Source: Methanobrevibacter sp.
Lineage (GTDB): Archaea; Methanobacteriota; Methanobacteria; Methanobacteriales; Methanobacteriaceae
Reading direction: 5' to 3'
Assembly: GCA_030539985.1 (NCBI GenBank)
Contig: JAUNXD010000020.1
Location: 1 to 15,023, forward strand
DNA: 15,023 bases
Shown: piece by piece, positions 6,408 through 12,917 of the stretch
How positions within the stretch are numbered: position 1 is the first letter of the stretch
How the letters are laid out: the number at the start of each line of letters is the position of its first letter
Position numbers and translations under genes: made by a program
The notes under the pieces: model-generated
The model's database searches: none
What the model saw: the letters and a program-made list of their open reading frames with translations, nothing else
What the model was told of the DNA's origin: nothing

Positions 6408-7469
6408 CTATTCGTAGTCCTTGACGGATTTAATCAAATCATCCATCTGACCGATCAGATCATCAACATCGTCTTGTTTTAACAAATCATTGCTTATGAT
6501 AAGTTCATTTGACAATCCATCCATTTTATCAATGATTGATTCAAGAATGCCTATTTTTCCTTCGATTTCCTTGGCTATTCTTGGAGAGTATTCATCTGCA
6601 AGTTCAATCATGGTATATGCCGAATCGGAATGCTTTTTGAAAAGCTCGGATGATTTGTCCACAACACCAATGAAACGTGTATAAGTAAGTTGCGGAGGCT
6701 CGAATCTCTTTTCAATCAGATTTCTGGTTGACTTTTCCTTTGTCCTGAATTTGGAGTTAAGCTCATCCAACCTGAACTGGTAATCAATGTATTCTGAAAT
6801 CGCCTGCTTTTTAGGGATTTCAACTTTAGGAGTTACCTTAGGTAATGGCTTTTCCTTTTTAGGTTTGATTTCCTTTGGTTTTGCCTGAGGGTTCGGATTG
6901 GTTAATTTGTGAATTCCATAACCCAAAACGAATGCGGGAACCTCAAATATGAGACCGAACATTATTGAAATGAACAGATTGGTCATAGGTATGAACAGGC
7001 CGATGCCGAAGAATGCCAGGAATATGAGATGTGATATGATCTTTGTTTTTGATAATGCATATCCTCCCTCACGGTTCTGCCAAAAGAACAGGAGATTTAT
7101 AAAATCCTGAACAAGTCCGTAATCGTTATGTTTCAGCTTTTCTGGTGAAGGCGGACCTGCAATCTTGTGAAGCGCAAAGCAGAACATGAACATCAGTGCT
7201 GAAAATATTACTGCAAAAAAAAGTATTCCAATCGGAGCTCCGGATATGAGAGCGAAAACTGAAAACATAAGGAAAACTCCAATCGTTGTGATTTTTGATT
7301 TGGAGAGAACATAACGGTTGTCATAGTTCCAGTAGAAAACCTTATGAATCATGGTATCGTTTGGAGTTGCCACCTCCTGCTTTGGCCTGAATGTCTGGCC
7401 TTTGCAGTATGGGCAGAATTTTACGTTGTCATCCACTTCATTACCACATCTGTTGCATATCTTAGACAT
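6408..7469 (-). CDS. Zinc-ribbon, four-helix membrane protein with duplicated membrane module
   Basis: A 353-aa protein with three parts. An N-terminal zinc ribbon (C5-x2-C8, C19-x2-C22) is followed by two similar membrane modules, about 45-108 and 128-194. Each opens with a YxLSKxKI motif (YVLSKSKI at 53-60, YALSKTKI at 137-144), has two hydrophobic helices and closes with HKIAGPPSP or HKLTNPNP. A Lys/Pro-rich linker (195-222) leads to a cytoplasmic, charged, helical domain (223-353) likely to form coiled coils. I do not recognise a named family. The ATG follows the ATPase stop by four bases, with a strong ribosome binding site GGAGTGA (7474-7480) overlapping that stop. The pair is therefore translationally coupled and probably forms a membrane-anchored complex (inference). 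Confidence 0.8.
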   Translation of the reverse strand: MSKICNRCGNEVDDNVKFCPYCKGQTFRPKQEVATPNDTMIHKVFYWNYDNRYVLSKSKITTIGVFLMFSVFALISGAPIGILFFAVIFSALMFMFCFALHKIAGPPSPEKLKHNDYGLVQDFINLLFFWQNREGGYALSKTKIISHLIFLAFFGIGLFIPMTNLFISIMFGLIFEVPAFVLGYGIHKLTNPNPQAKPKEIKPKKEKPLPKVTPKVEIPKKQAISEYIDYQFRLDELNSKFRTKEKSTRNLIEKRFEPPQLTYTRFIGVVDKSSELFKKHSDSAYTMIELADEYSPRIAKEIEGKIGILESIIDKMDGLSNELIISNDLLKQDDVDDLIGQMDDLIKSVKDYE

Positions 7470-7473
7470 TTAA

Positions 7474-8922
7474 TCACTCCTCAATCAGGAAATCCTCATA
7501 GGTTAAAGTGTTAAGTTCCTCATCGGTTATGTTTTCCTTTGCTGCCAGACGGTTTGCCTGTGCGGTTATTACCTCCTCAAAGAAATTTCGCACTGCACGT
7601 CCATTTGCGAAATTCTGGGATTTGTGTTCATGCATCCTTTCAAAGTACTGTTTTGCATAATCGGATGCTCCATCATCCATTTTAAGATTGGCATCGCTGC
7701 ACATCAATTCGAATATGCCATAAAGTTCGTCGCCGTCGTAATCCTCAAAGAATATGAACTTGTTGAATCTTGACTCGAGGCCGGGATTTGAATGCAGGAA
7801 GCGGTCCATAAGTTCAGGATATCCTGCCACTATCACTATCAAATCGTCACGGTGATCTTCCATTGCCTTTAAAAGAGTGTCGATTGCCTCTTTTCCATAA
7901 TCGTTTTCGGATGAATTTGCAAGTGAGTAGGCTTCATCTATAAACAGTATTCCTCCCATTGCCCTGTCAATCACTTCTTTTGTCTTTATTGCGGTCTGGC
8001 CGACATATCCTCCCACAAGACCTGACCGGTCTGTTTCAATGAGATGGCCCTTTGAGAGAAGTCCTATTTCATGGTATATGTGGGACAAGAGTCTTGCCAC
8101 GGTTGTCTTGCCCGTTCCGGGATTTCCGCTGAAGACAAGATGAAGGCTCATTGCAGGCTGGCTGATTCCCCTTTCATCCCTGAGCTTTCTGATTTGAACA
8201 AGGTTGATTAGTGAATTCACATCCTTTTTGACCTTTTCAAGTCCTATGAGCTTGTTGAGCTCTTCGAGATATTCATCAAGGGAGTGGGTTTCAGCTTCCT
8301 TTTGGTTTTCGCTATTCGGTATCCTTAATGTTAGCCCGTCATCTTCAAGCAGATAGTCTCCCAAATCATCTTCAAGGGCTTTTATGTAATTTTCATATTT
8401 TTCAAGAACCTCATCGTTGAGTTCGCCGTCAACGGTTATGAAAAATTTCCCCAGAAGCCTGTATGAGTCGAAAAGCTCATTGCATGACTTTACACCATAC
8501 ATGTCAAATTTCTGGGCAAACATGTCAAGCTCATGAAGACATTCGAATGACAGAGGAACATTGTCAATTTCACAATTCCCCATGTTTGTGATGTCTGATG
8601 TTGTGTAGTTTGAATCAAGAAGGGTGTTTATGAATTCAAGTTCATTGTCTGTAATCACTCCATCTCCCAATCCGAGATAGGAGAAATACCTGAACATGTC
8701 ATCAAGGATGATGATTTCAAGGGGATTGTTCTGTGAACTTATCTGCGGGCAGTACTGTCTTACGAGTTCAATGTCAAGTGTCTTTATCAGAAAGGTCACG
8801 TTGGAAATATGGGTTTTTAAAAAATCAATTGTTATCTTATTGGTTTTATTGCCGCAAACCGGACATGTTTCCTTTGAATTATCCAATACCTTACCGCATC
8901 TAGTACATATTGTCCACTCCAT
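7474..8922 (-). CDS. Zinc-ribbon AAA+ ATPase of the CbbX/SpoVK type
   Basis: An AAA+ ATPase of about 482 aa. The start is set at the last of three ATG codons (8922), because AGGTGAT at 8927-8933 is a strong ribosome binding site ending 4 bases before it; longer versions starting at 8925, 8928 or GTG 8931 would begin inside that site. From the N-terminus: a zinc ribbon (C6, C9, C20, C23), an acidic helical region (about 70-190) with a GDGVITDNE turn reminiscent of TerB-like domains, a linker, then the ATPase with LIGLEKVK (225-232), Walker A GNPGTGKT (266-273), the pore-loop-like GGYVGQT (304-310), Walker B ILFIDEA (325-331), ESRF and a GRAVRNFF sensor-2 region. CbbX/SpoVK/EccA-like ATPases form hexamers that remodel protein partners. 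The partner here is unknown. Confidence 0.88.
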   Translation of the reverse strand: MEWTICTRCGKVLDNSKETCPVCGNKTNKITIDFLKTHISNVTFLIKTLDIELVRQYCPQISSQNNPLEIIILDDMFRYFSYLGLGDGVITDNELEFINTLLDSNYTTSDITNMGNCEIDNVPLSFECLHELDMFAQKFDMYGVKSCNELFDSYRLLGKFFITVDGELNDEVLEKYENYIKALEDDLGDYLLEDDGLTLRIPNSENQKEAETHSLDEYLEELNKLIGLEKVKKDVNSLINLVQIRKLRDERGISQPAMSLHLVFSGNPGTGKTTVARLLSHIYHEIGLLSKGHLIETDRSGLVGGYVGQTAIKTKEVIDRAMGGILFIDEAYSLANSSENDYGKEAIDTLLKAMEDHRDDLIVIVAGYPELMDRFLHSNPGLESRFNKFIFFEDYDGDELYGIFELMCSDANLKMDDGASDYAKQYFERMHEHKSQNFANGRAVRNFFEEVITAQANRLAAKENITDEELNTLTYEDFLIEE

Positions 8923-8962
8923 CATCATCACCTAAACTTGATTGTTCCATTTAATAATATTG

Positions 8963-8970
8963 AAAAAAAA
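8963..8970 (-). terminator. T8 tract after SseB-like gene 2
   Basis: A run of eight T on the minus strand, 28 bases after the stop codon of SseB-like gene 2. It abuts the TATA box of the downstream ATPase gene, so the two genes are probably separate units. Confidence 0.45.
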
Positions 8971-8980
8971 TAATATATAA
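8971..8980 (-). promoter_or_regulatory. TATA box of the AAA+ ATPase gene
   Basis: TTATATATTA on the minus strand. Its centre is about 54 bases before the chosen ATG (8922), placing transcription start near 8950 and leaving a leader long enough to hold the AGGTGAT ribosome binding site. Confidence 0.6.
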
Positions 8981-8997
8981 GTTGTGTTAAGATGACT

Positions 8998-9903
8998 CTA
9001 GAAAGTGAATGCGAAAAAGTTTCCCTGCAGATATTTTCGGTCATTCACCGCTTCGGGATGATTGTAATACAAATCGACAAGCACGTTTCTTGGAATGTAA
9101 TAGTCATCGATGAACGGATTCAATATAACTCCATCCAAATCATTTCCCAGAATGTAATTTAGGATTTTTTCAAGTGAAGATATCTGAACGAGATAATTGA
9201 CGCCTGCATTAACGTCACAGGTACTTTCGATTTTATCAAAGCTTGTGAAAAGCAATCCGTACTTTTCCTTGCCTTCTGTCTTGACGCTCAGGTCAAATCC
9301 TCCAACCGCCAATGCGCTTACAATGCCGTCATGATCCAATTCACCCAAATCCATAGGACCTGAAACAACATTGAGCAGGGTCGCCCTTGAGAGTTTCTCG
9401 GCAAGTTCTGAAAACTTGTTGAAGTTGGATTCATTTTCAATGAACCGGACAAGTTCCTCATTTTTGATGGAAAATGCAATTTCCCTGAGTTCCTCCGGGT
9501 CATATATGTCATCATCGTTTATGAAATCATCATACCCTCTGCTTAAAGGAAGCATTATGTTCGCCGGAACGAACATGTCGTCGGTTCCCATATTGATGAC
9601 CGCCCCATCAAATTCACAGTCCTTGACTACTTCAGCATAGAAAGCAAAATGGTGACCTAGAAGCATTTTGTCATCATCATATGCCTCGTCATCAGTGTAT
9701 AAAGGAAGGATTGTCAAGCCGTCATCGGATTCCAGATGTTCCAGTTCGACACCCTCATCATCTTCAACGGCAGGAATCAGAAGTTTGGACACGCCAAGCT
9801 CCATGACAAATGCATCGAAGAGATCTTTAGGCGGTTCGGTGTTATTTGCCATGAAATTATTAATGTCTTTTATTTTACTTTTTAAATGATTGTTTGTTCG
9901 CAT
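8998..9903 (-). CDS. SseB-like protein 2 (divergent, two modules)
   Basis: A 301-aa acidic, soluble protein with the same two-module plan as the other SseB-like proteins in the window but clearly more divergent. Module 1 has LLIPA (41-45), PLYTDDEAY (67-75) and FDGAVINM (98-105, where the usual NP is NM). Module 2 has LLFTSFDKI (217-225) and DGVILNP (257-263) followed by YYIPRNVL. It has its own promoter region of two TATA-like copies at 9921-9940 and no Shine-Dalgarno sequence. A T8 run follows the gene, before the ATPase gene on the same strand. Its position next to the ATPase suggests a functional link, but the T8 run and the separate promoters argue against one transcript. The function is not known. 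Confidence 0.7.
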   Translation of the reverse strand: MRTNNHLKSKIKDINNFMANNTEPPKDLFDAFVMELGVSKLLIPAVEDDEGVELEHLESDDGLTILPLYTDDEAYDDDKMLLGHHFAFYAEVVKDCEFDGAVINMGTDDMFVPANIMLPLSRGYDDFINDDDIYDPEELREIAFSIKNEELVRFIENESNFNKFSELAEKLSRATLLNVVSGPMDLGELDHDGIVSALAVGGFDLSVKTEGKEKYGLLFTSFDKIESTCDVNAGVNYLVQISSLEKILNYILGNDLDGVILNPFIDDYYIPRNVLVDLYYNHPEAVNDRKYLQGNFFAFTF

Positions 9904-9920
9904 AATATTAAACTCTATGT

Positions 9921-9940
9921 CTATAAATCTTTATAAATCT
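9921..9940 (-). promoter_or_regulatory. Tandem TATA-like elements of SseB-like gene 2
   Basis: The plus strand shows TATAAATCT twice (9922-9930 and 9932-9940), so the minus strand has two AGATTTATA copies in tandem. The proximal copy is centred about 23 bases before the ATG, which fits a leaderless transcript; the distal one is 10 bases further out, one helical turn. Confidence 0.5.
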
Positions 9941-9966
9941 TGTTAATAAAAATGGGAAAGCATATC

Positions 9967-9976
9967 ATATCGATAT
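9967..9976. promoter_or_regulatory. ATATCGATAT palindrome beside the winged-helix gene promoter
   Basis: A perfect 10-base palindrome 8 bases before the TATA box of the winged-helix gene. It is a possible binding site for that regulator or for TFB-competing control of the divergent SseB-like gene 2. Only one copy is seen. Confidence 0.3.
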
Positions 9977-9984
9977 CAAAACCA

Positions 9985-9992
9985 TTATATAA
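9985..9992 (+). promoter_or_regulatory. TATA box of the winged-helix regulator gene
   Basis: TTATATAA centred about 37 bases before the ATG at 10025. The predicted transcription start near 10014 lies downstream of a possible TTG start at 9995, which rules that longer start out. Confidence 0.6.
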
Positions 9993-10024
9993 GATTGTCT
10001 TTTAGATTATACAAATCATATATT

Positions 10025-10303
10025 ATGGTTGAAGGAATATCCAATAAGGAAATGTGGGAAATAATAGGTTACATCAAGATTTCACCGATCAGGCTTAAAA
10101 CCCTGAAATCATTGAAATCCAATTTTCTGATGCCATCTGAAATAGCAAAGATGACAGGTTTCAGGACAACCCAAATTTCCAATACCTTACAGGATTTGAA
10201 AGATAAGAACTTAGTCATGTGCATGAATGAAAGTGCACATAAAGGCCGAATATATCAAAACACTGAATTGGGCCTTGCAATATTGGAAATATTGAACGAA
10301 TAA
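10025..10303 (+). CDS. Winged helix-turn-helix transcriptional regulator
   Basis: A 92-aa DNA-binding protein of the ArsR/MarR-like winged-helix type. It starts MVEGISNKEMWEIIGYIKIS; the helix-turn-helix spans about 36-62 (MPSEIAKMTGFRTTQISNTLQDLKD is the helix pair region), followed by the wing around 63-80 (NLVMCMNESAHKGRIYQNT) and a closing helix (81-92). The compact one-domain size is typical of archaeal regulators that sense through dimerisation or a partner rather than a ligand domain. The start is ATG 10025, because the TATA box at 9985-9992 places transcription start after the upstream TTG. It is divergent from SseB-like gene 2, with 121 bases between the starts, so it may control that gene as well as itself (inference). 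Confidence 0.8.
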   Translation: MVEGISNKEMWEIIGYIKISPIRLKTLKSLKSNFLMPSEIAKMTGFRTTQISNTLQDLKDKNLVMCMNESAHKGRIYQNTELGLAILEILNE

Positions 10304-10357
10304 CTAAACTTCACTATCCTAATTTACCATCCCATAATGTAAACTGAACAATTCAGC

Positions 10358-10377
10358 ATACATATTGTATACATATT
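10358..10377. repeat. Short tandem direct repeat between converging genes
   Basis: ATACATATT occurs twice (10358-10366 and 10369-10377) with two bases between. It lies in the 102-base gap between the converging winged-helix and SHOCT genes, which has no other clear feature and only weak T-runs. It may be a chance product of AT richness. Confidence 0.3.
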
Positions 10378-10405
10378 TATTTTCTATTTAAATAATGTTT
10401 TTATA

Positions 10406-11110
10406 TCATTCATCAACAAGATGACCACAATCAGGGCAATATTCACAATCCTTATCCAACTTGAAACCGCAGTTTGTGCAGTATCTGTCGTCACTGTAGA
10501 TTATTGCCTTTCTAAGTTCATATTCCTCTTTTGAAATAACCCCATCCTCATAAAGGCCGAGCAATTCCAGCAAATCATCAAATTCATCATGGTTCTGGTG
10601 GGCAATGTTGTCCTCAAGGATTTCCTTAAGGGGTATTGCCTTTTCCTCATTTATTTCAAATTCTATTTCATCATCACAAGTTATAATGCGGAACCGGTTT
10701 TTGGACCAGCCCCCATCGCTGATTTCGATTTCATCGATTTCGGTATATAAAATCTTTTCTTTGGTTTCATCTATCGTTATCGAGTCATGGTGAAGATGCA
10801 AATCGGTGCCGATCCACTCATCACCTTTGGCCACATTAATCCAAACTCTTCTTTCCTTGAAAATGATTTCCTTTTGCCTTTTGATTTTTGCCAACTTGAG
10901 ATTTATTGAATCCAACGAGTTTTCGAACTCATCGATTAAATCCTCTGTAATCTCATCTTCGTTGATGTTGAGGTTTTTTGAGTTGAGGAATTTTAAAAAA
11001 AGCTTGTTTGGAGAACCTAAAATATTAATCAGGTCATGCTCTTCCAACAATTCCTTGTTGTCTTCAAGAATTTGATTTGAAGAATTTCTGAAAATATCCT
11101 TAAGTTCCAT
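10406..11110 (-). CDS. PH-like, SHOCT and C-terminal zinc-ribbon protein
   Basis: A 234-aa soluble protein. Residues 1-90 are helical and charged, with a likely coiled coil around 60-85. Residues about 90-165 alternate short strands (VWINVAKGDEWIGTDLHLHHDSI and so on) and look like a bacterial-type PH domain, where short strand pairs end in a helix. Residues about 175-205 carry LLELLGLYEDGVISKEEYE, which matches the SHOCT oligomerisation motif. The tail is a zinc ribbon (C211, C214, C225, C228). PH-SHOCT-zinc proteins are thought to be adaptor or membrane-proximal proteins, with no known reaction. No ribosome binding site precedes the ATG; a TATA-like TTAATATAG in the end of the TPR-HIRAN gene is spaced for a leaderless start. 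It is 22 bases after that gene. Confidence 0.7.
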   Translation of the reverse strand: MELKDIFRNSSNQILEDNKELLEEHDLINILGSPNKLFLKFLNSKNLNINEDEITEDLIDEFENSLDSINLKLAKIKRQKEIIFKERRVWINVAKGDEWIGTDLHLHHDSITIDETKEKILYTEIDEIEISDGGWSKNRFRIITCDDEIEFEINEEKAIPLKEILEDNIAHQNHDEFDDLLELLGLYEDGVISKEEYELRKAIIYSDDRYCTNCGFKLDKDCEYCPDCGHLVDE

Positions 11111-11132
11111 ATTAATAATTATGGCTTTTGTA

Positions 11133-11141
11133 CTATATTAA
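11133..11141 (-). promoter_or_regulatory. Possible internal TATA box before the SHOCT gene
   Basis: TTAATATAG on the minus strand overlaps the TAG stop of the TPR-HIRAN gene and is centred about 27 bases before the next ATG. This would allow an independent leaderless transcript. Confidence 0.35.
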
Positions 11142-12011
11142 CCTTGCAACAAGATGCTCTTCCATATATATGAAAAGGATTTCCGCTTTGGCTTTATCTT
11201 CAAAAAGGCCTTTGATATCGCTTGCAGATGATGCCTCATCAATCAGCGTAAAGTTGGCATTTGCAACATATCCTACACTGTCACCATTGTATTCGACACG
11301 TATTGCGTCCGGATCATGTTGGTTTTCCGGTTCCTTGATTAAATCGATAACGGTTCCCTTTCGTGTTGGGGCGGAGTATCCGTAAAACTTCCTTCCCGTA
11401 ATGCATATGAAAGTGTCATCCGTGTTTTGAAGGATTTTTGACTGGGTTTCGAACTCATCCACCAAATTGAACTGCTTGTTTGAAAGCTTGTTACACACAT
11501 ATGCCTCACGATGCCTTCCAAGATCTTTAAGAACATCACTTTTGGTTGCAAGAAACTCCAACCTGTCAGATTCATCCTTTGTGAGGTTCAATGCCTTGTT
11601 AATATAGTCAAGGGACTTTTCCTTTGAATACTTCCCGCTTTCGGCCATCCTGTTATAAAGCCTTGCCAGATTATCCGGGACAATTGGGGAGTGTTTGCGC
11701 TGTAAAGCCTGCTTGTAATTGTAGAGAGCTCCCTCATAATCGCCCATGTCCTCAAGGATTATTGCCTTGATGTTATAAGCCCTTCCGCTTCCGCACGTTT
11801 CCAATGACTTATTGATTTTATCCAACGCCTCATCAAGCATGCAGTCTTGCCTAAGCCTCCATGCCTCATCCACAAGCCTTTGCGAATAGGTCTTATGATG
11901 ATGAAAGTCTTTTTCGTCATCGTCGTCCTGCAGATATCCCATATATGGTATATCGGGAACTCCAACACTGTCTCCCCAATCCGCAGGGTCTCCAACATGC
12001 CATTCATCCAT
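11133..12011 (-). CDS. TPR repeat and HIRAN domain protein
   Basis: A 292-aa protein. After an acidic, His-rich N-terminus (1-42, with DDDDEKDFHHHK) come helical pairs of TPR type (about 43-190), including DEALDKINKSLETCG and GDYEGALYNYKQALQ, where the small-Gly-Ala pattern is clear. The C-terminal 95 residues match HIRAN: TGRKFYGYS (205-213), EPENQHDPDAI (227-237) and SVGYVA (245-250). HIRAN domains, known from Rad5/HLTF-type helicases and from stand-alone bacterial proteins, recognise DNA ends or damaged DNA. TPRs bind proteins, so this looks like an adaptor that links DNA structure to partners (inference). A GTGAT ribosome binding site lies 3 bases before the ATG. It precedes the SHOCT gene by 22 bases. 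Confidence 0.8.
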   Translation of the reverse strand: MDEWHVGDPADWGDSVGVPDIPYMGYLQDDDDEKDFHHHKTYSQRLVDEAWRLRQDCMLDEALDKINKSLETCGSGRAYNIKAIILEDMGDYEGALYNYKQALQRKHSPIVPDNLARLYNRMAESGKYSKEKSLDYINKALNLTKDESDRLEFLATKSDVLKDLGRHREAYVCNKLSNKQFNLVDEFETQSKILQNTDDTFICITGRKFYGYSAPTRKGTVIDLIKEPENQHDPDAIRVEYNGDSVGYVANANFTLIDEASSASDIKGLFEDKAKAEILFIYMEEHLVARLI

Positions 12012-12034
12012 TTTATCACATCATCAAATTAATG

Positions 12035-12247
12035 TCAATTAAGACCTAAATCTTCATTAATTTTTTTTAAATATTCTTCAGAATGAACCATCTCAAAAGT
12101 TTCTTCAGAAATATAATCTCCCATCAAACCCCTATTAATATAATTACATATTAATTTATCTAATGGAATGCCAATCTCTTCTGCCTTTTTTTCAAGCATT
12201 TTTTTGAGTTTCACATTCTTTATTTCATAATTAATCAGTTTAATCAC
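12035..12247 (-). CDS. Antitoxin-like protein B (downstream of split toxin)
   Basis: A 70-aa helical protein that resembles the other antitoxin-like protein of the locus: both have an L-x-x-K helix, then IPLDKLICNYINRGL here against ISVEELIDRYIRREL there, then an acidic stretch ending in a TYR-type helix. The frame opens with GTG at 12245-12247, directly after the TAG of the toxin gene (TAG-GTG), and that GTG is inside the only good ribosome binding site, AGGTGAT. The true start may therefore be a few codons further in, for example a CTG at codon 4 or a GTG at codon 12, so the N-terminus is uncertain. It is AT-rich like the rest of the toxin-antitoxin locus. It is probably an antitoxin paralogue, but no own toxin is seen. 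Confidence 0.5.
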   Translation of the reverse strand: MIKLINYEIKNVKLKKMLEKKAEEIGIPLDKLICNYINRGLMGDYISEETFEMVHSEEYLKKINEDLGLN

Positions 12248-12614
12248 CTACATATTGTATATAACATTATAATTTGCAATTTTTTCAAAAGACCTATCAA
12301 AAGATACAATTCTAGTTATACTCATATCAATCATTGTTTTAATAATTGTACAATCACTATAATTCATAGAATTATTAAACCATCCATTTATTTCCAAGGA
12401 TTTTAAATAATCTTTTTCAGATAATGAAATAACAATATTCTGTGAATGCAAAACATCATAAAGTTCTTTTACATTAATCTCTTGTTCCAGTAGATCTATT
12501 TAATGTTTCAACAATGACTGTCGTATTTATTACAGTTGGCTCATTAGAATTATCAAGATAAGGATCTTTTTCATACATCAAACTGATAAAATATCCACTA
12601 TCTAAGAAAATCAT
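12248..12614 (-). pseudogene. VapC-like PIN-domain toxin, split by a +1 frameshift
   Basis: Two overlapping frames together give a normal-sized PIN ribonuclease of about 122 aa. The first frame (12614 to the stop at 12474-12476) encodes MIFLDSGYFISLM and then TTVIVETLNR. The second, one base forward, runs from about 12490 to the TAG at 12248-12250 and encodes EQEINVKELYDV, then SDCTIIKTMIDM and SFDRSF. All four PIN acidic positions are present across the join: D5, E36, D in SDCT and D in SFD. One extra base (or two missing) near 12490 would explain it. A GGGTG ribosome binding site lies 6 bases before the ATG, and the antitoxin gene ends 13 bases upstream. No slippery heptamer is visible, so this is a broken VapC rather than programmed frameshifting. 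Confidence 0.8.
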
Positions 12615-12627
12615 GAAAAACACCCAA

Positions 12628-12906
12628 TCATTCCTTAGAGTTGTCACTCCACCTATTAATCAACTTACTAAAATCATGTTTTTTAAATGGAATTCCTCGT
12701 TTTCTGTCCTTTTCAACAGCTTTTCGACCCATCTCATACAATTCTTCTCTAGTATATGTAGGAGGAACATAATAATCATCGGTCCACAATTCTCTTCTTA
12801 TATACCTATCAATTAATTCTTCAACTGAGATGTTTAAAATTTTTGATTTTTCTTTCAATTTGGCTTCAATCATTTTATCACCAATTACAATTTTCTTATC
12901 AGACAT
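12628..12906 (-). CDS. VapB-like antitoxin A
   Basis: A 92-aa protein directly before the split PIN toxin, in the usual antitoxin-first order. It begins MSDKKIVIGDKMIEAKLKEK, with a helix-turn-helix-like core ILNISVEELIDRYIRREL (about 23-40) and an acidic to basic tail with YYVPPTYTREELYEMGRKAVEKDRKRG that should wrap the toxin. A strong ribosome binding site GAGGTG lies 5 bases before the ATG. In functional pairs, such proteins bind and silence the PIN ribonuclease and repress their own promoter. Here the toxin is broken, so the antitoxin may be kept for another toxin or be on the way out. The assignment is by context and helix pattern; I cannot name the antitoxin fold class for sure. Confidence 0.65.
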   Translation of the reverse strand: MSDKKIVIGDKMIEAKLKEKSKILNISVEELIDRYIRRELWTDDYYVPPTYTREELYEMGRKAVEKDRKRGIPFKKHDFSKLINRWSDNSKE

Positions 12907-12911
12907 CTTAA

Positions 12912-12917
12912 CACCTC
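12912..12917 (-). promoter_or_regulatory. Ribosome binding site of antitoxin A
   Basis: GAGGTG on the minus strand, 5 bases before the ATG, a strong match to the 3' end of archaeal 16S rRNA. It fixes the antitoxin start at 12906. Confidence 0.6.

Noticed and set aside
10360..12261. The 12-mer ACATATTGTATA at 10360-10371 and 12250-12261, whose TATTGTATA part also forms an arm of the palindrome at 541-559
   Set aside because: Short AT-only-rich words recur by chance in this composition, and one copy is inside the coding end of the PIN toxin.
12474..12500. Programmed frameshifting in the PIN toxin gene
   Set aside because: There is no slippery heptamer, rare-codon stall or pseudoknot at the join, so an ordinary indel is more likely.
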